Of a stretch of 64,000 bases of DNA, positions 1-8,311 are shown in pieces. The stretch covers positions 111,617-175,616 of the forward strand of contig JAUICN010000009.1 in the NCBI GenBank assembly GCA_030427835.1. Reading direction: 5' to 3'. Numbering within the stretch: position 1 is the stretch's first letter; each line of letters starts with the position of its first letter. The notes beneath the pieces are model-generated. The model was not told the origin of the DNA. It was given only the letters and a program-made list of their open reading frames with translations, and searched no databases. Both the position numbers and the translations under genes were made by a program. The stretch comes from Polyangia bacterium (GTDB lineage: Bacteria; Myxococcota_A; Polyangia; Polyangiales; JAUICN01).

Positions 1-272
1 GGGTTGGATGCTGATTTGGGTCCTGGGGCTCTAGCTGCCGACCGGAGCCCTAGATGGACACGCAATGTGCCCGCAATCACCAGCAGGGTGGACACTGCCA
101 AAAGGCCCAGGGCGCCGTAGCTGACCACGAGCCACACCAGATCCAGCTGTTGGAACGCGTAGGTTTTCAGCAGTACCGCGAACAGCAGAGCAGAGGCGAT
201 GCCAAGGGGGGTCCATGGGAACCCATTGGAGGCCCGTTGAAAGGTGGGCTTGAGTGCGTTCAATAACTTCAC
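1..272 (-). CDS. Partial membrane protein N-terminus, possibly DUF58 family
   Basis: The gene runs off the left edge; about 90 N-terminal residues are visible from a GTG at 272. The translation shows two hydrophobic segments, about residues 23-36 and 45-70, joined by a short loop containing F-Q-Q-L-D. The tail after them is Arg/Ala/Pro-rich. A two-helix anchor followed by a cytoplasmic domain is what DUF58 (MoxR-associated) proteins have, but the diagnostic part lies outside the window, so the family is inference. The frame stays open upstream and no clear Shine-Dalgarno precedes the GTG, so the start is uncertain. It is divergent from the transporter at 568. Confidence 0.5.
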   Translation of the reverse strand, partial: MKLLNALKPTFQRASNGFPWTPLGIASALLFAVLLKTYAFQQLDLVWLVVSYGALGLLAVSTLLVIAGTLRVHLGLRSAARAPGPKSASN

Positions 273-567
273 GTTGCGGGTGGGGTGCTGGAGTCTGTCT
301 CGGAAGCTCGCTTCTGGCGTCCTTTTTTCAGCGCCTTTTTCAATGCCTTTTTCTGGGGTGGCGTGTGCCTGGGGTTCTCTGCTACCTTGGCGTTGCCATG
401 TCTACCACGCGGCAGCCCATGAAGAACACCGCAGCAGCGCGCATCGCCACGATTGCGCTCGCGGCCCTGAATGGCAATGGGCGCGAGATCCTCTGGTTTT
501 TTAAGCGCATCCCTTACGGGTTTGCCCTCTAGTTCCGATTCACTTCGGATTTTAGGTAGGTTGACCC

Positions 568-1758
568 GTGAAACACTTTTTCACGTTGCCGTTCCTGTGC
601 GGCTTTTTCACAAGTTTTCTGACTGGCATGGCCTTCCATGGGCTGGTGCATCTGCCCGGGTTTCTGCACCGCCTTGGGGCGGGGGAGGCGGAGATCGGCA
701 TATTGACCGGGGTGATGGCCCTGACGGCGGTTTTGTGCCGGCCGCTTGTGGGGTGGTGGATCGACACCCGCGGGCGTCGTTGGACTTTGCTTTTGGGTAC
801 GTGGGTGACGACCCTCTGCGCGGCGTTGTATTTGACGGTGGATTCCATTGGGCTGTGGATTTACGTGATTCGTGTGCTGCACGGGTTTGCGGCGGGGCTG
901 GTGTTTTCGTCCCTGTTCACACTGGCGGCAGATTTGTCCCCACCGGAACGCCGTGCCCAGGGCATTGGCCTGTTTGGGGCCTCGGGGATCCTTTCGGTGG
1001 CAGCCGGCGGCGTGTTGGGGGATTGGCTGCTGTCCCGGTGGGATTACCATATGCTGTTTTTGGTCATCACGGGCTTTGCCGGTATGTCGATTGTGCTGGC
1101 TGCATTGTTGCCCAAGGGCGCAGCAGCCACAGCGGCGCAGGTCACGGCGAGCCAGGCCTCGGGTGAGTCGGATGGCACGTGGACGTTGCTCACGCGCCCG
1201 GACCTGGTGCGCATTTGGGGGGTGACCATGGGGCTGTCCATGGGGTTTACGTCCTATTTTACGTTTTTGAAAACCTATCTGGAATCCCACGGGGAGCACC
1301 GTGTGGGTACGTTTTTTGTGGCCTACGCCGTGGCGGCCTCTGCGTTGCGGTTGTTTGGGGGCAGTTTGCCCGACCGGTTGGGCCGCAAAAGGGTGTTGGT
1401 GCCGGCCATGGCGTGCATGGCGGCGGGGGCCATGGTGCTTTCTGTTTCGGTGTCGCCGTCATTTCTTGTGGGTGCGGGGGTGCTTTGTGGGTTCGGCCAC
1501 GGGTACGCGTTTCCCATCTTAAGTGCCCTTGTGGTGGAGCGCGTGCGCCAGCGGAACCGGGGCCGTGCCGTGGCCCTGTTCACGGCCACCTTTGATCTCG
1601 GCCTGCTCGTGGGCGGCCCCGCACTTGGGTACGTGGTGGAGTTCCAGGGCTACGGCACCATGTTTGTGGTCACCGGAATGTGTGTCCTTGCAAGCCTATT
1701 GGCATTCCTGTGGTTCGACCGACGCACCGAGCCCGTCTCGCTTGCTGCTGGCGAGTAG
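568..1758 (+). CDS. MFS transporter (DHA-like)
   Basis: This 396-aa protein has about 12 predicted membrane helices and is a proton-driven efflux or uptake permease of the major facilitator superfamily. The loop after helix 2 (residues 62-71, G-W-W-I-D-T-R-G-R-R) is a clear MFS motif A. A second copy of the pattern (G-G-S-L-P-D-R-L-G-R-K-R) follows helix 8, marking the internal duplication. The two halves are joined by an Ala/Thr-rich loop near residue 190. The start is a GTG preceded by a purine-rich stretch. It stands alone and converges on the PP2C-like gene. The substrate cannot be predicted from the sequence. Confidence 0.9.
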   Translation: MKHFFTLPFLCGFFTSFLTGMAFHGLVHLPGFLHRLGAGEAEIGILTGVMALTAVLCRPLVGWWIDTRGRRWTLLLGTWVTTLCAALYLTVDSIGLWIYVIRVLHGFAAGLVFSSLFTLAADLSPPERRAQGIGLFGASGILSVAAGGVLGDWLLSRWDYHMLFLVITGFAGMSIVLAALLPKGAAATAAQVTASQASGESDGTWTLLTRPDLVRIWGVTMGLSMGFTSYFTFLKTYLESHGEHRVGTFFVAYAVAASALRLFGGSLPDRLGRKRVLVPAMACMAAGAMVLSVSVSPSFLVGAGVLCGFGHGYAFPILSALVVERVRQRNRGRAVALFTATFDLGLLVGGPALGYVVEFQGYGTMFVVTGMCVLASLLAFLWFDRRTEPVSLAAGE

Positions 1759-1767
1759 GTTTCTTGT

Positions 1768-2475
1768 TTATCCCTGGTGGGTGGGACGGTCGAGGATGCG
1801 TAGGGTGATGGCGGCGCCGCCTAGGGTGTTTTGAATGGTGGGGCGGGTGAGGAGTCTCGCAAGTAGGCCGAGGTCGGGTTGGGCGTCCTGGGAGAGTACT
1901 TTGCCGACGTCGTCCACGCTTTGTTGGGAGAAGGCGGTGGAGGAGCCGAGCAGGATGATGTCGTCGGGCTCGATGGGGGTGGTGGAGTGGAAGGGGGCGC
2001 CTTCGAGCAGGCCGCCCAGGGAGTCTTCCCTGGGGGTGAGGCGCTGGGGGCGTTCGTTGCCGCGCTTGAGGTACACGCGGCCGGAGCCCACGCGTACGGT
2101 GTGCATGAGGGAGCCCTCGATCCACAGGGCCACAAGCCGGCAGTCCGGGGTTTGGCGTTCGATGAGGGTGCCGCAGTGGTTTGCAAAGGTTTGCTGCGCT
2201 TGCTGCATGGCGGTTTCGACCTGGGCTGGGTTTATCGGAGTGTGGGCCGGGTTCATGGGAGCGTGCTTGGTCGTTTCCGATGGGGGGCTTGGCTCAAAAG
2301 CGGAGTCCAGGGCACGGGCGGCCGCCTGGGTGGAGAACTGCCACAGGCGAGGGAGGCTGTGGGCGGTGGTGACCGCGAAGCCCCTTTGGTTTGCGAACTG
2401 GTGGGTGCTGTGCCGGTACAGATCGGTGTCGCGCATGAGGGCGGGCACCACCCGCTGTTGGAACTCTAGGCTCAC
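1768..2475 (-). CDS. PP2C-like protein, catalytic residues apparently missing
   Basis: A 235-aa soluble protein. The C-terminal half follows the PP2C/SpoIIE layout: a strand with L-V-A-L-W-I-E-G, then a V-G-S-G-R-V-Y-L-K-R strand pair, then E-P-D-D-I-I-L-L-G-S-S, which sits where phosphatases have the D-x-x-L-L-x-S-D-G motif. The Asp-Gly metal ligands of active PP2C enzymes are not seen, so it may be a non-catalytic relative. The N-terminal third is shorter than in true phosphatases and is followed by a Ser/Pro-rich linker. Its stop lies 9 bp from the MFS stop on the other strand. The fold call is inference from pattern only. Confidence 0.55.
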   Translation of the reverse strand: MSLEFQQRVVPALMRDTDLYRHSTHQFANQRGFAVTTAHSLPRLWQFSTQAAARALDSAFEPSPPSETTKHAPMNPAHTPINPAQVETAMQQAQQTFANHCGTLIERQTPDCRLVALWIEGSLMHTVRVGSGRVYLKRGNERPQRLTPREDSLGGLLEGAPFHSTTPIEPDDIILLGSSTAFSQQSVDDVGKVLSQDAQPDLGLLARLLTRPTIQNTLGGAAITLRILDRPTHQG

Positions 2476-2518
2476 GCAGCAAGGGTAATCCCATTTGCTT
2501 GGGAGCGGCCCTGGAAAA

Positions 2519-2559
2519 TATTCTGCTTATTATCTGCGCGGTGAAATTTTAATTTCTGC
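2519..2559. promoter_or_regulatory. AT-rich element upstream of asnB sharing a 13-mer with the inverted repeat at 49.8 kb
   Basis: An AT-rich island in an otherwise GC-rich leader. Positions 2529-2541 read ATTATCTGCGCGG, identical to 13 bases of the right arm of the inverted repeat at 49792-49848; in both places an AA-TTT-type run follows. TTCTGC, present in the left arm of that repeat, occurs here on both sides (2521-2526 and 2554-2559). It could be an operator or a decayed copy of a small repeat. Function is unknown. Confidence 0.4.
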
Positions 2560-2653
2560 TCACATCGGATCCGTTCGCATGTTCGTTTCAACTTCCAATG
2601 GGTCTGGTCAACTTCAAACGGGTTTGGGATGTGGACGTGGTAGGTTGCGGCGG

Positions 2654-4642
2654 ATGTGTGGGGTGGTTGGTTTTTGGGCGCCTTCTGGCGTGAACCCGGG
2701 GCAAGCGCAGCGCCTTGGCGAGGGCATGGCCCGACGCATTGCCCACCGTGGGCCCGACGATTCGGGGGTGTGGGTCGACGGGGATGCGGGCGTGGTGCTT
2801 GCCCACCGGCGTTTGTCCATTGTGGATCTCTCGGCAGCCGGTGCGCAGCCCATGGTGAGTGCCTCCGGGCGCTACGTGTTGGTGTACAACGGTGAGGTTT
2901 ACAACGGGCCCGAGTTGCGGGAGTCCCTGGAGCCCCTAGGAGGAGGGGCGGGTGAGTCCGTGGGTTGGCGTGGGCATTCGGACACGGAGGCGTTGCTTGC
3001 CACGATGGACCGGTTTGGGGTGGTGCAAGCCTGCAGGCGTGCCAACGGAATGTTCGCCTTTGCGGTGTGGGACCGGGAGACCCGAACCCTTTCGTTGGCT
3101 CGGGATCGTGTGGGCATCAAGCCGCTCTATTTCACCGCGGAGGGGCGAACCGGTGACGGGGCGGGGCCGGTTGTGCTGTTTGGATCCGAACTGAAGGCTA
3201 TGGCCACTCACCCTGGGTTTCGTTTTGGGATCGATCGTGATGCGTTGAGCGCCTTCTTTTTTTACGGGTACGTGCCTGCGCCGCAGAGCATCTACCAGGG
3301 TGTGTACAAGGTGATGCCCGGCGAGGTGGTTACCGTTGGATTCTCAGGATCATTCGAGATTTCCAAGCAGGTGTATTGGTCCGGGAAGGAGGTAGCCAAA
3401 CGGGGAGTCGCCCAGCCGTTTCAGGGAGATCGCGCGGAAGCTGCAGCACGGTTGGAATCCCTGTTGCTGGAGTCGGTGCAACGGCGGTTGGTGGCGGATG
3501 TGCCCGTGGGGGCGTTTTTGTCAGGTGGGGTGGATTCCTCTGTGGTGACGGCCTTGATGCAGAAGGTGACCGGGGGCACTGGGCGCACCTTTAGCATTGG
3601 GTATGCCTCCGGGGACTACGACGAATCCCAGGATGCACAACGGGTGGCGGCCCATTTGGGTACGCGCCACGAGACCCTGCGCGTGACGCCGGAGGAGGCC
3701 CAGGACGTGGTGCCCCGGCTGGGGGAAATGTACGATGAGCCGTTTGCGGATTCGTCCCAGATCCCTACCCACCTGGTGAGTGCGCTTGCGCGGCAGCATG
3801 TGACCGTGGCCCTTTCGGGCGATGGCGGGGATGAACTGTTCGGCGGTTACAACCGGCACACCTGGGGGCCTAGGCTTTGGAAGCGTTTGGGGCAGGTGCC
3901 CGTGGGGTTGCGGTCCATGGCGGCCGGGGCGATGGGCAGGGTACCGCCTGGGGCCTGGGAGTGGTTGTTGCGGGTGGGGGCCCCGTTGTTTCCCGATGCG
4001 CGATTGCCCCTGGATAAGCTGCGCAAGGTGCAGCGTATTTTGGATGCGCCCGACTACGACACCCTCTACGCACGGTTGTGTGCCCAGTGGCAGGATCCCA
4101 GTCGGCTGGTGTGCGATGCCCGCCCCATGGAGGTGTTGCGTACGGAGGATGTGGTGCACCCGGCCCAGCGCATGATGCTGGCGGATTTGCTGGGCTACCT
4201 GCCAGGGGATATTTTGACGAAGGTGGACCGAGCCAGCATGGCGGTTTCCCTGGAGGTGCGGGTGCCGCTTTTGGATCACGCGCTGGTGGAGTTTGCCTGG
4301 AGCTTGCCGCCCTCCATGACCGTGGGGGAGGGCCCCAACGCATCCGGCAAGGAGGTGCTGCGGGATGTGCTGTACAAGTACGTGCCCCGGGCACTCATCG
4401 ACCGCCCCAAGATGGGTTTTGGTGTGCCCGTGGGAGAATGGATCTGCGGCCCCATGCGCGACTGGGCTGAAGCGTTGCTCGATCCGAAGTCACTGGAAGA
4501 TCAGGGGCTGGAAAGTGCACCCGTTACCCAGTGCTGGAACGAACACCTCAGCGGCACACAGGATCACACCGCCGAACTCTGGTGCGTGCTGATGTTTCGG
4601 CAGTGGGTGCAGAGTTCTGAGGATCGTTTGGATCAAGTTTAG
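2654..4642 (+). CDS. asnB: Asparagine synthetase, glutamine-hydrolysing
   Basis: Converts aspartate, glutamine and ATP to asparagine and glutamate. The start is fixed at 2654 because the class II glutaminase needs Cys at position 2 (M-C-G-V-V-G-F); the frame is open 53 codons further upstream but those residues look non-coding. The N-terminal amidotransferase shows V-Y-N-G-E-V-Y-N, S-D-T-E-A-L-L and A-R-D-R-V-G-I-K-P-L-Y. The synthetase domain shows the PP-loop S-G-G-V-D-S-S near residue 290, then S-G-D-G-G-D-E-L-F-G-G-Y and L-E-V-R-V-P-L-L-D-H. At 662 aa it is slightly longer than E. coli AsnB and resembles AsnB forms found in polysaccharide clusters. It stands alone here, with an AT-rich leader containing a shared motif. 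Confidence 0.95.
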   Translation: MCGVVGFWAPSGVNPGQAQRLGEGMARRIAHRGPDDSGVWVDGDAGVVLAHRRLSIVDLSAAGAQPMVSASGRYVLVYNGEVYNGPELRESLEPLGGGAGESVGWRGHSDTEALLATMDRFGVVQACRRANGMFAFAVWDRETRTLSLARDRVGIKPLYFTAEGRTGDGAGPVVLFGSELKAMATHPGFRFGIDRDALSAFFFYGYVPAPQSIYQGVYKVMPGEVVTVGFSGSFEISKQVYWSGKEVAKRGVAQPFQGDRAEAAARLESLLLESVQRRLVADVPVGAFLSGGVDSSVVTALMQKVTGGTGRTFSIGYASGDYDESQDAQRVAAHLGTRHETLRVTPEEAQDVVPRLGEMYDEPFADSSQIPTHLVSALARQHVTVALSGDGGDELFGGYNRHTWGPRLWKRLGQVPVGLRSMAAGAMGRVPPGAWEWLLRVGAPLFPDARLPLDKLRKVQRILDAPDYDTLYARLCAQWQDPSRLVCDARPMEVLRTEDVVHPAQRMMLADLLGYLPGDILTKVDRASMAVSLEVRVPLLDHALVEFAWSLPPSMTVGEGPNASGKEVLRDVLYKYVPRALIDRPKMGFGVPVGEWICGPMRDWAEALLDPKSLEDQGLESAPVTQCWNEHLSGTQDHTAELWCVLMFRQWVQSSEDRLDQV

Positions 4643-4804
4643 TTCGGGGCGCACTTGTCCGCCGCTCGAATTCCATGGTCTAACGTAGTCCTCGACTACG
4701 TCAATTGAGGACTGCGTTCATATTTGCGAACGGCAGTTCCGAAGACGCGAGCTTGCCGAGCGTGCGGTGTGGGGTGAGGAGTCGGCAATCGCATTGCCGC
4801 GACG

Positions 4805-4828
4805 AGGGGCCCTTCGCAAGGGGCCCCT
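4805..4828. terminator. GC-rich hairpin after the MopE-type lipoprotein gene
   Basis: The arms AGGGGCCC (4805-4812) and GGGCCCCT (4821-4828) pair perfectly. Pairing extends inward with one bulge to leave a loop of about three bases. It lies directly behind the minus-strand stop at 4835, between two convergent genes. No T-run follows on either strand, so intrinsic termination is uncertain. Confidence 0.35.
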
Positions 4829-4834
4829 GGAAAA

Positions 4835-6364
4835 CTAGTTCGGGACGCATTCGCCGGCGGATGATCCTGTGGTGGCGCAGGAGAAGGTGAAGGTGATGCC
4901 GCCGATGGTGGTATTGAGTTGGGAACAGAAGAGGAGGCCGCCAAAGGGTCCAAAGAGTCTGCAGTCGATGCCACAGACGCCAAAGGTTTGGGTCCAGCAC
5001 ACCTGATTGAGGCTACCCACGCCCAAGCACTCGGAGTCGTTGGTGCAGCGGCAGGTGAAGAGGTCCACGTCGCCGTCGCCGGTGTCGTCGATGCCGTTGC
5101 AGCATTCGTTGGTGGGGCCAAAGGGAGAGCACTCCGGGTCGGCGCAGTCGGTGAGGGTGTCGCAGTCGTTGTCTAGGCCGTCCGTGCAGAGCGCAATGCT
5201 GGTTTCCACCGGGGCGGTGGGCATGCACATCATGCCGCCATCCACGGTACCGCCGTCCATTCCCATTCCAGAGTCCATGCCGGTTCCCGAGTCCACGGCG
5301 GCATCCATTCCCATTCCGGAGTCGGTTCCGGTTCCCGAATCCAGGGCGGCATCCGTGCCCGTTCCGGAGTCGGTTCCGGTTCCCGAGTCCACGGCGGCGT
5401 CGACAGCTGTTCCGGAATCCATGCCCGAGTCGTTTGGTGCCGCGTCGTTTGGTCCAGCGTCCATGGGGCCTGCATCCATGGAGCCGGCATCTACGGATCC
5501 AGCATCCATGGATCCGGCGTCGGGTACGCCGGCATCACCGGAGGTGCAAATGGGTTGGGCGATGCACGCTCCGTCCACGCAGTCGGTGAAGGTGTCGCAA
5601 TCGTCATCGATGCCGTTGTTGCAGGTTTCAGGGGCCGCCGGGTGCACGGCCATGTTCATGTCGTTGCAGTCGGTGCCGCCACAGGCGAGGGCCAGGTCGC
5701 CGTCCCCATCGCCGTCCCTGGGGGTGAACGTGCAGCCGCTGGCAGCTTCGGAGCATTCGTCCAGGGTACAGTCCAAACTATCGGCACAGGTGAGGGCGGT
5801 GCCCCCGGTGCAGGCACCTGACAGGCACGTCTCAACGCCGTTGCAGGTGAACCCGTCGTCGCAGTCGGGATCCGTGGTGCAGGGTTGGGTTTCGCAACCG
5901 TCGGTGGGCGAGCATATCTGGCCGGGGTTGCACAGGTTGGTGTTCGGCACAGATTCGCACGTTTCGGAGGACTCCACACATCGGTCGTCGGTGCAATCCA
6001 GGGCGTCGTCACAGGTGATGGGAGTCCCGGTCTTGCAGGAACCGCTGTCGCACTGCTCTTCCCCGTTACAAAACACGTCGTCGTCGCAGTCGTCGTCAGA
6101 GGTGCACTCTGGGCTGCTGGAGTCGGCGCTGCCGTCGCCTGGGGCACCATCCCCTATGGCGCTGTCGGTGACTCCGGCCTCCAGGGTGTCACCAAAGGTG
6201 GTGGTTAGGGGCGTGCGGCCACAGCCGGTGCCTACAAGAAACAGGCAGGCCCATGCAAGGATGCCAAGCCGGTGTCCCCGGGTTGGGGATCCAAAAAAAA
6301 TGGAACGAATAGGGAATAGATGGAGCCGCCTGTTGTTATCGGCGCACTGTGTTGAGTTTTGCAC
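4835..6364 (-). CDS. Secreted lipoprotein with MopE-type Cys repeats and D-A-G-rich linker
   Basis: A 509-aa predicted lipoprotein. A hydrophobic stretch near residues 33-47 ends in L-V-G-T-G-C, a relaxed lipobox. The mature part alternates Cys-rich modules (C-T-S-D-D-D-C-D-D-D, C-N-G-E-E-Q-C, repeated C-x-D-S-L-D-C-T) with N-N-G-I-D-D-D-C-D motifs, typical of the putative metal-binding MopE repeat of deltaproteobacterial surface proteins. The centre (about residues 285-380) is a low-complexity D/A/G/S/M linker of repeated M-D-A-G units. A surface or extracellular, possibly copper- or calcium-binding role is inferred from the family. The true start is unclear: an in-frame codon nearer the signal peptide is possible. 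Confidence 0.8.
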   Translation of the reverse strand: MQNSTQCADNNRRLHLFPIRSIFFGSPTRGHRLGILAWACLFLVGTGCGRTPLTTTFGDTLEAGVTDSAIGDGAPGDGSADSSSPECTSDDDCDDDVFCNGEEQCDSGSCKTGTPITCDDALDCTDDRCVESSETCESVPNTNLCNPGQICSPTDGCETQPCTTDPDCDDGFTCNGVETCLSGACTGGTALTCADSLDCTLDECSEAASGCTFTPRDGDGDGDLALACGGTDCNDMNMAVHPAAPETCNNGIDDDCDTFTDCVDGACIAQPICTSGDAGVPDAGSMDAGSVDAGSMDAGPMDAGPNDAAPNDSGMDSGTAVDAAVDSGTGTDSGTGTDAALDSGTGTDSGMGMDAAVDSGTGMDSGMGMDGGTVDGGMMCMPTAPVETSIALCTDGLDNDCDTLTDCADPECSPFGPTNECCNGIDDTGDGDVDLFTCRCTNDSECLGVGSLNQVCWTQTFGVCGIDCRLFGPFGGLLFCSQLNTTIGGITFTFSCATTGSSAGECVPN

Positions 6365-6489
6365 GGGTCAGACTTTCTCCCAGGGTACCAAATGGAGCGG
6401 CCCAGAAGCAAAAGGCCTTCTTTCATGGAGCCCTGTTTCCTTGGCCCAGCGGCCGTGGGGCCCTGTGGGCGCAGGTGGGTTCGACGTCC

Positions 6490-6539
6490 TTGACTGCGGC
6501 AACATCACCTGTACAGTGGGGGCCAATTTCGTGCACGAA
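6490..6539 (+). promoter_or_regulatory. Candidate sigma70-type promoter with operator-like palindrome upstream of the Gld-like cassette
   Basis: TTGACT (6490-6495) and TACAGT (6512-6517) are separated by 16 bp and fit a -35/-10 pair. A perfect 12-bp palindrome, TTCGTGCACGAA (6528-6539), starts 10 bases after the -10 box, where a repressor would block initiation. It lies about 80 bp before the ATPase start. No regulator gene is adjacent. Confidence 0.4.
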
Positions 6540-6620
6540 TTTAAGTGTTCATCCTGATTGCTGGGGTCTGCCTGGCCAGGACGAGGTAGTTCCTATGGAA
6601 CGGAAAAGAATGGGGTCGCG

Positions 6621-7598
6621 ATGGGAAACGTGATGATTGAGGCCAAGGGGCTCACCAAGCGGTACGGTGACTTTACCGCGCTCAACAAGGTGAGTTTCCA
6701 GGTCCGGCAGGGTGAAGTTCTTGGATTTCTAGGGCCCAACGGCGCGGGCAAGACCACCACAATGAAGATTTTGACATGCTTCATTGCCCCCACGGAAGGC
6801 ACGGCCGAAGTCCATGGCTGCAACGTTCACAGTGACCCCATGGGCGTGCGCCAGGCCATTGGTTACCTGCCTGAGAGCAATCCGCTGTACACCGAAATGT
6901 TGGTGCTCGAGTACCTGCAATGGGTGGCTCGGATGCGTGGCCTTGAGGGGGCCCAGTCCACCCAACGGATTCGTACGGTGGTGGAGCAGGCTGCCCTGGG
7001 AGATGTGGTGACCAAGGAAATCCGGGCCCTTTCCAAGGGGTACCGGCAGCGTGTGGGGCTTGCGAGTGCGCTTGTGCACGAACCACCAATTCTGATTTTG
7101 GATGAACCCATGAGCGGTTTGGACCCGAACCAGGCGGTGGAGATTCGTGAACTCATCAAGTCCATTGGGCGTGAGCGCACGGTGATATTTTCCACGCACA
7201 ACCTGGCGGAGGCAGAGCTTGCCTGTGACCGGTTCCTGATCATCACGGGTGGCAAAATCGTGGCGGACGATACCCCTTTGGGACTTCGTCGCAGTGCGGG
7301 TAACCGCCGGTTTGTGGTGGGCTTCCGCGGTGGTGATCGCGCGGGAATCGAATCCGGCCTGAGGCAGCTCCCCGGGGTGGGTTCTGTGCGGCTACTTGAA
7401 GAGGGTGCAGAGACCCGTTTTGAGTTGGAGCCAGACGGTGCTCTGGATTTGCGAGAGATGGTGTTTGAGGCAGCGGGCAGTTCGTCCTGGCCCCTCGTGG
7501 AACTGCGTGGGGAGACCCGCAATCTGGAACGGCGGTTTCGGGAATTGACGGTCTCCGAGACCACGGATCCCTCTTTTGGGGATCGGGAGGATGCATAA
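6621..7598 (+). CDS. ABC transporter ATPase, Gld/Nos-type export family
   Basis: A 325-aa ATP-binding subunit of an ABC-2 type system. It has Walker A (G-P-N-G-A-G-K-T-T-T), a Q-loop region near P-E-S-N-P-L-Y, signature A-L-S-K-G-Y-R-Q-R-V and Walker B (I-L-I-L-D-E-P) followed by M-S-G-L-D-P-N-Q and the H-loop S-T-H-N. The start is taken at ATG 6621; an ATG four codons later is possible. A C-terminal extension of about 90 residues is typical of GldA-like ATPases. Its stop abuts the start of the permease, so the two are translationally coupled. The set ATPase-permease-GldG-DUF4340 is known from the Gld transporter of Bacteroidota and related cassettes elsewhere; the substrate is unknown. Confidence 0.88.
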   Translation: MGNVMIEAKGLTKRYGDFTALNKVSFQVRQGEVLGFLGPNGAGKTTTMKILTCFIAPTEGTAEVHGCNVHSDPMGVRQAIGYLPESNPLYTEMLVLEYLQWVARMRGLEGAQSTQRIRTVVEQAALGDVVTKEIRALSKGYRQRVGLASALVHEPPILILDEPMSGLDPNQAVEIRELIKSIGRERTVIFSTHNLAEAELACDRFLIITGGKIVADDTPLGLRRSAGNRRFVVGFRGGDRAGIESGLRQLPGVGSVRLLEEGAETRFELEPDGALDLREMVFEAAGSSSWPLVELRGETRNLERRFRELTVSETTDPSFGDREDA

Positions 7599-8309
7599 AT
7601 GCGGATGATGAGGAATATCGCTCAACGCCAGTTCGTGAGCTACTTCAATGGCCCCGTGGCCTACATTGTGATCTGTGTGGTGCTGCTCATCACTGGGTTT
7701 TTCTTTTGGCAGCAGTTCTTTCTGGACGGCCGCGCCACCGTTCGGCAGATGTGGACCTGGCTGACCTGGTGCATGATCGTGGGTGCGCCTGCGCTTACCA
7801 TGGGCTTGCTTGCTGAAGAGAAGCGCACGGGTACGGTGGAGTTGTTGCTCACCATGCCCGTGTTGGATCGGGATGTAATTCTGGGTAAGTTTTTGGGAGT
7901 GCTTGGCCTCTACGCCGTGTTGCTCGCCTTGACGTTGCCCTACCCACTGAGTGTGGCGAGTCTGGGTGATCTGGATTGGGGTCAGGTTACGGCGGGCTAC
8001 CTGGGAATCTTGCTTCAGGGTGGAACCATGTTGGCCATTGGCCTTCTGGCTTCCAGTTGGACGGACAGCCAGGTGGTAGCTTTTTTTGTTTCCCTGATTC
8101 TTTGTTTTGCCCTGGGCGTGGTGGACAAGGTGCTCCCCCTATTGCCCTCCGGTGTGGCCACGGTCGCCGAGTGGCTCTCCTTTGATTTTCATCGCCGCAG
8201 CATGGCCCGTGGCGTGATCGACAGCCGTGACGTGGTGTTCTTTGCCACAAGTATTGCGGTGCCCCTGATGTTTGCGTTTCGCTCCCTTGAGAGCCGGAGG
8301 TGGAAGTAA
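7599..8309 (+). CDS. ABC-2 permease, GldF-like
   Basis: A 236-aa inner-membrane protein with six predicted helices. It begins M-R-M-M-R-N-I-A-Q-R-Q-F-V-S-Y-F, the amphipathic start of ABC-2 permeases. It carries the family segment E-E-K-R-T-G-T-V-E-L-L-L-T-M-P-V after helix 2. The ATG directly follows the ATPase TAA with no gap, and the next gene begins 2 bp after its stop. It forms the membrane channel for the ATPase upstream. GldF is the closest family by context and motif; the exported substrate cannot be told. Confidence 0.87.
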   Translation: MRMMRNIAQRQFVSYFNGPVAYIVICVVLLITGFFFWQQFFLDGRATVRQMWTWLTWCMIVGAPALTMGLLAEEKRTGTVELLLTMPVLDRDVILGKFLGVLGLYAVLLALTLPYPLSVASLGDLDWGQVTAGYLGILLQGGTMLAIGLLASSWTDSQVVAFFVSLILCFALGVVDKVLPLLPSGVATVAEWLSFDFHRRSMARGVIDSRDVVFFATSIAVPLMFAFRSLESRRWK

Positions 8310-8311
8310 CC

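Noticed and set aside
2495..2653. 53-codon N-terminal extension of AsnB
   Set aside because: The glutaminase needs Cys right after the initiator Met, so the start must be 2654; the extension is AT-rich leader DNA.
5007..6557. 516-codon open frame on the plus strand opposite the MopE-type lipoprotein gene
   Set aside because: Its P-E-S/V-P repeats are only the reverse reading of the D-A-G-S linker. There is no domain match, while the minus strand has a signal peptide and Cys modules.
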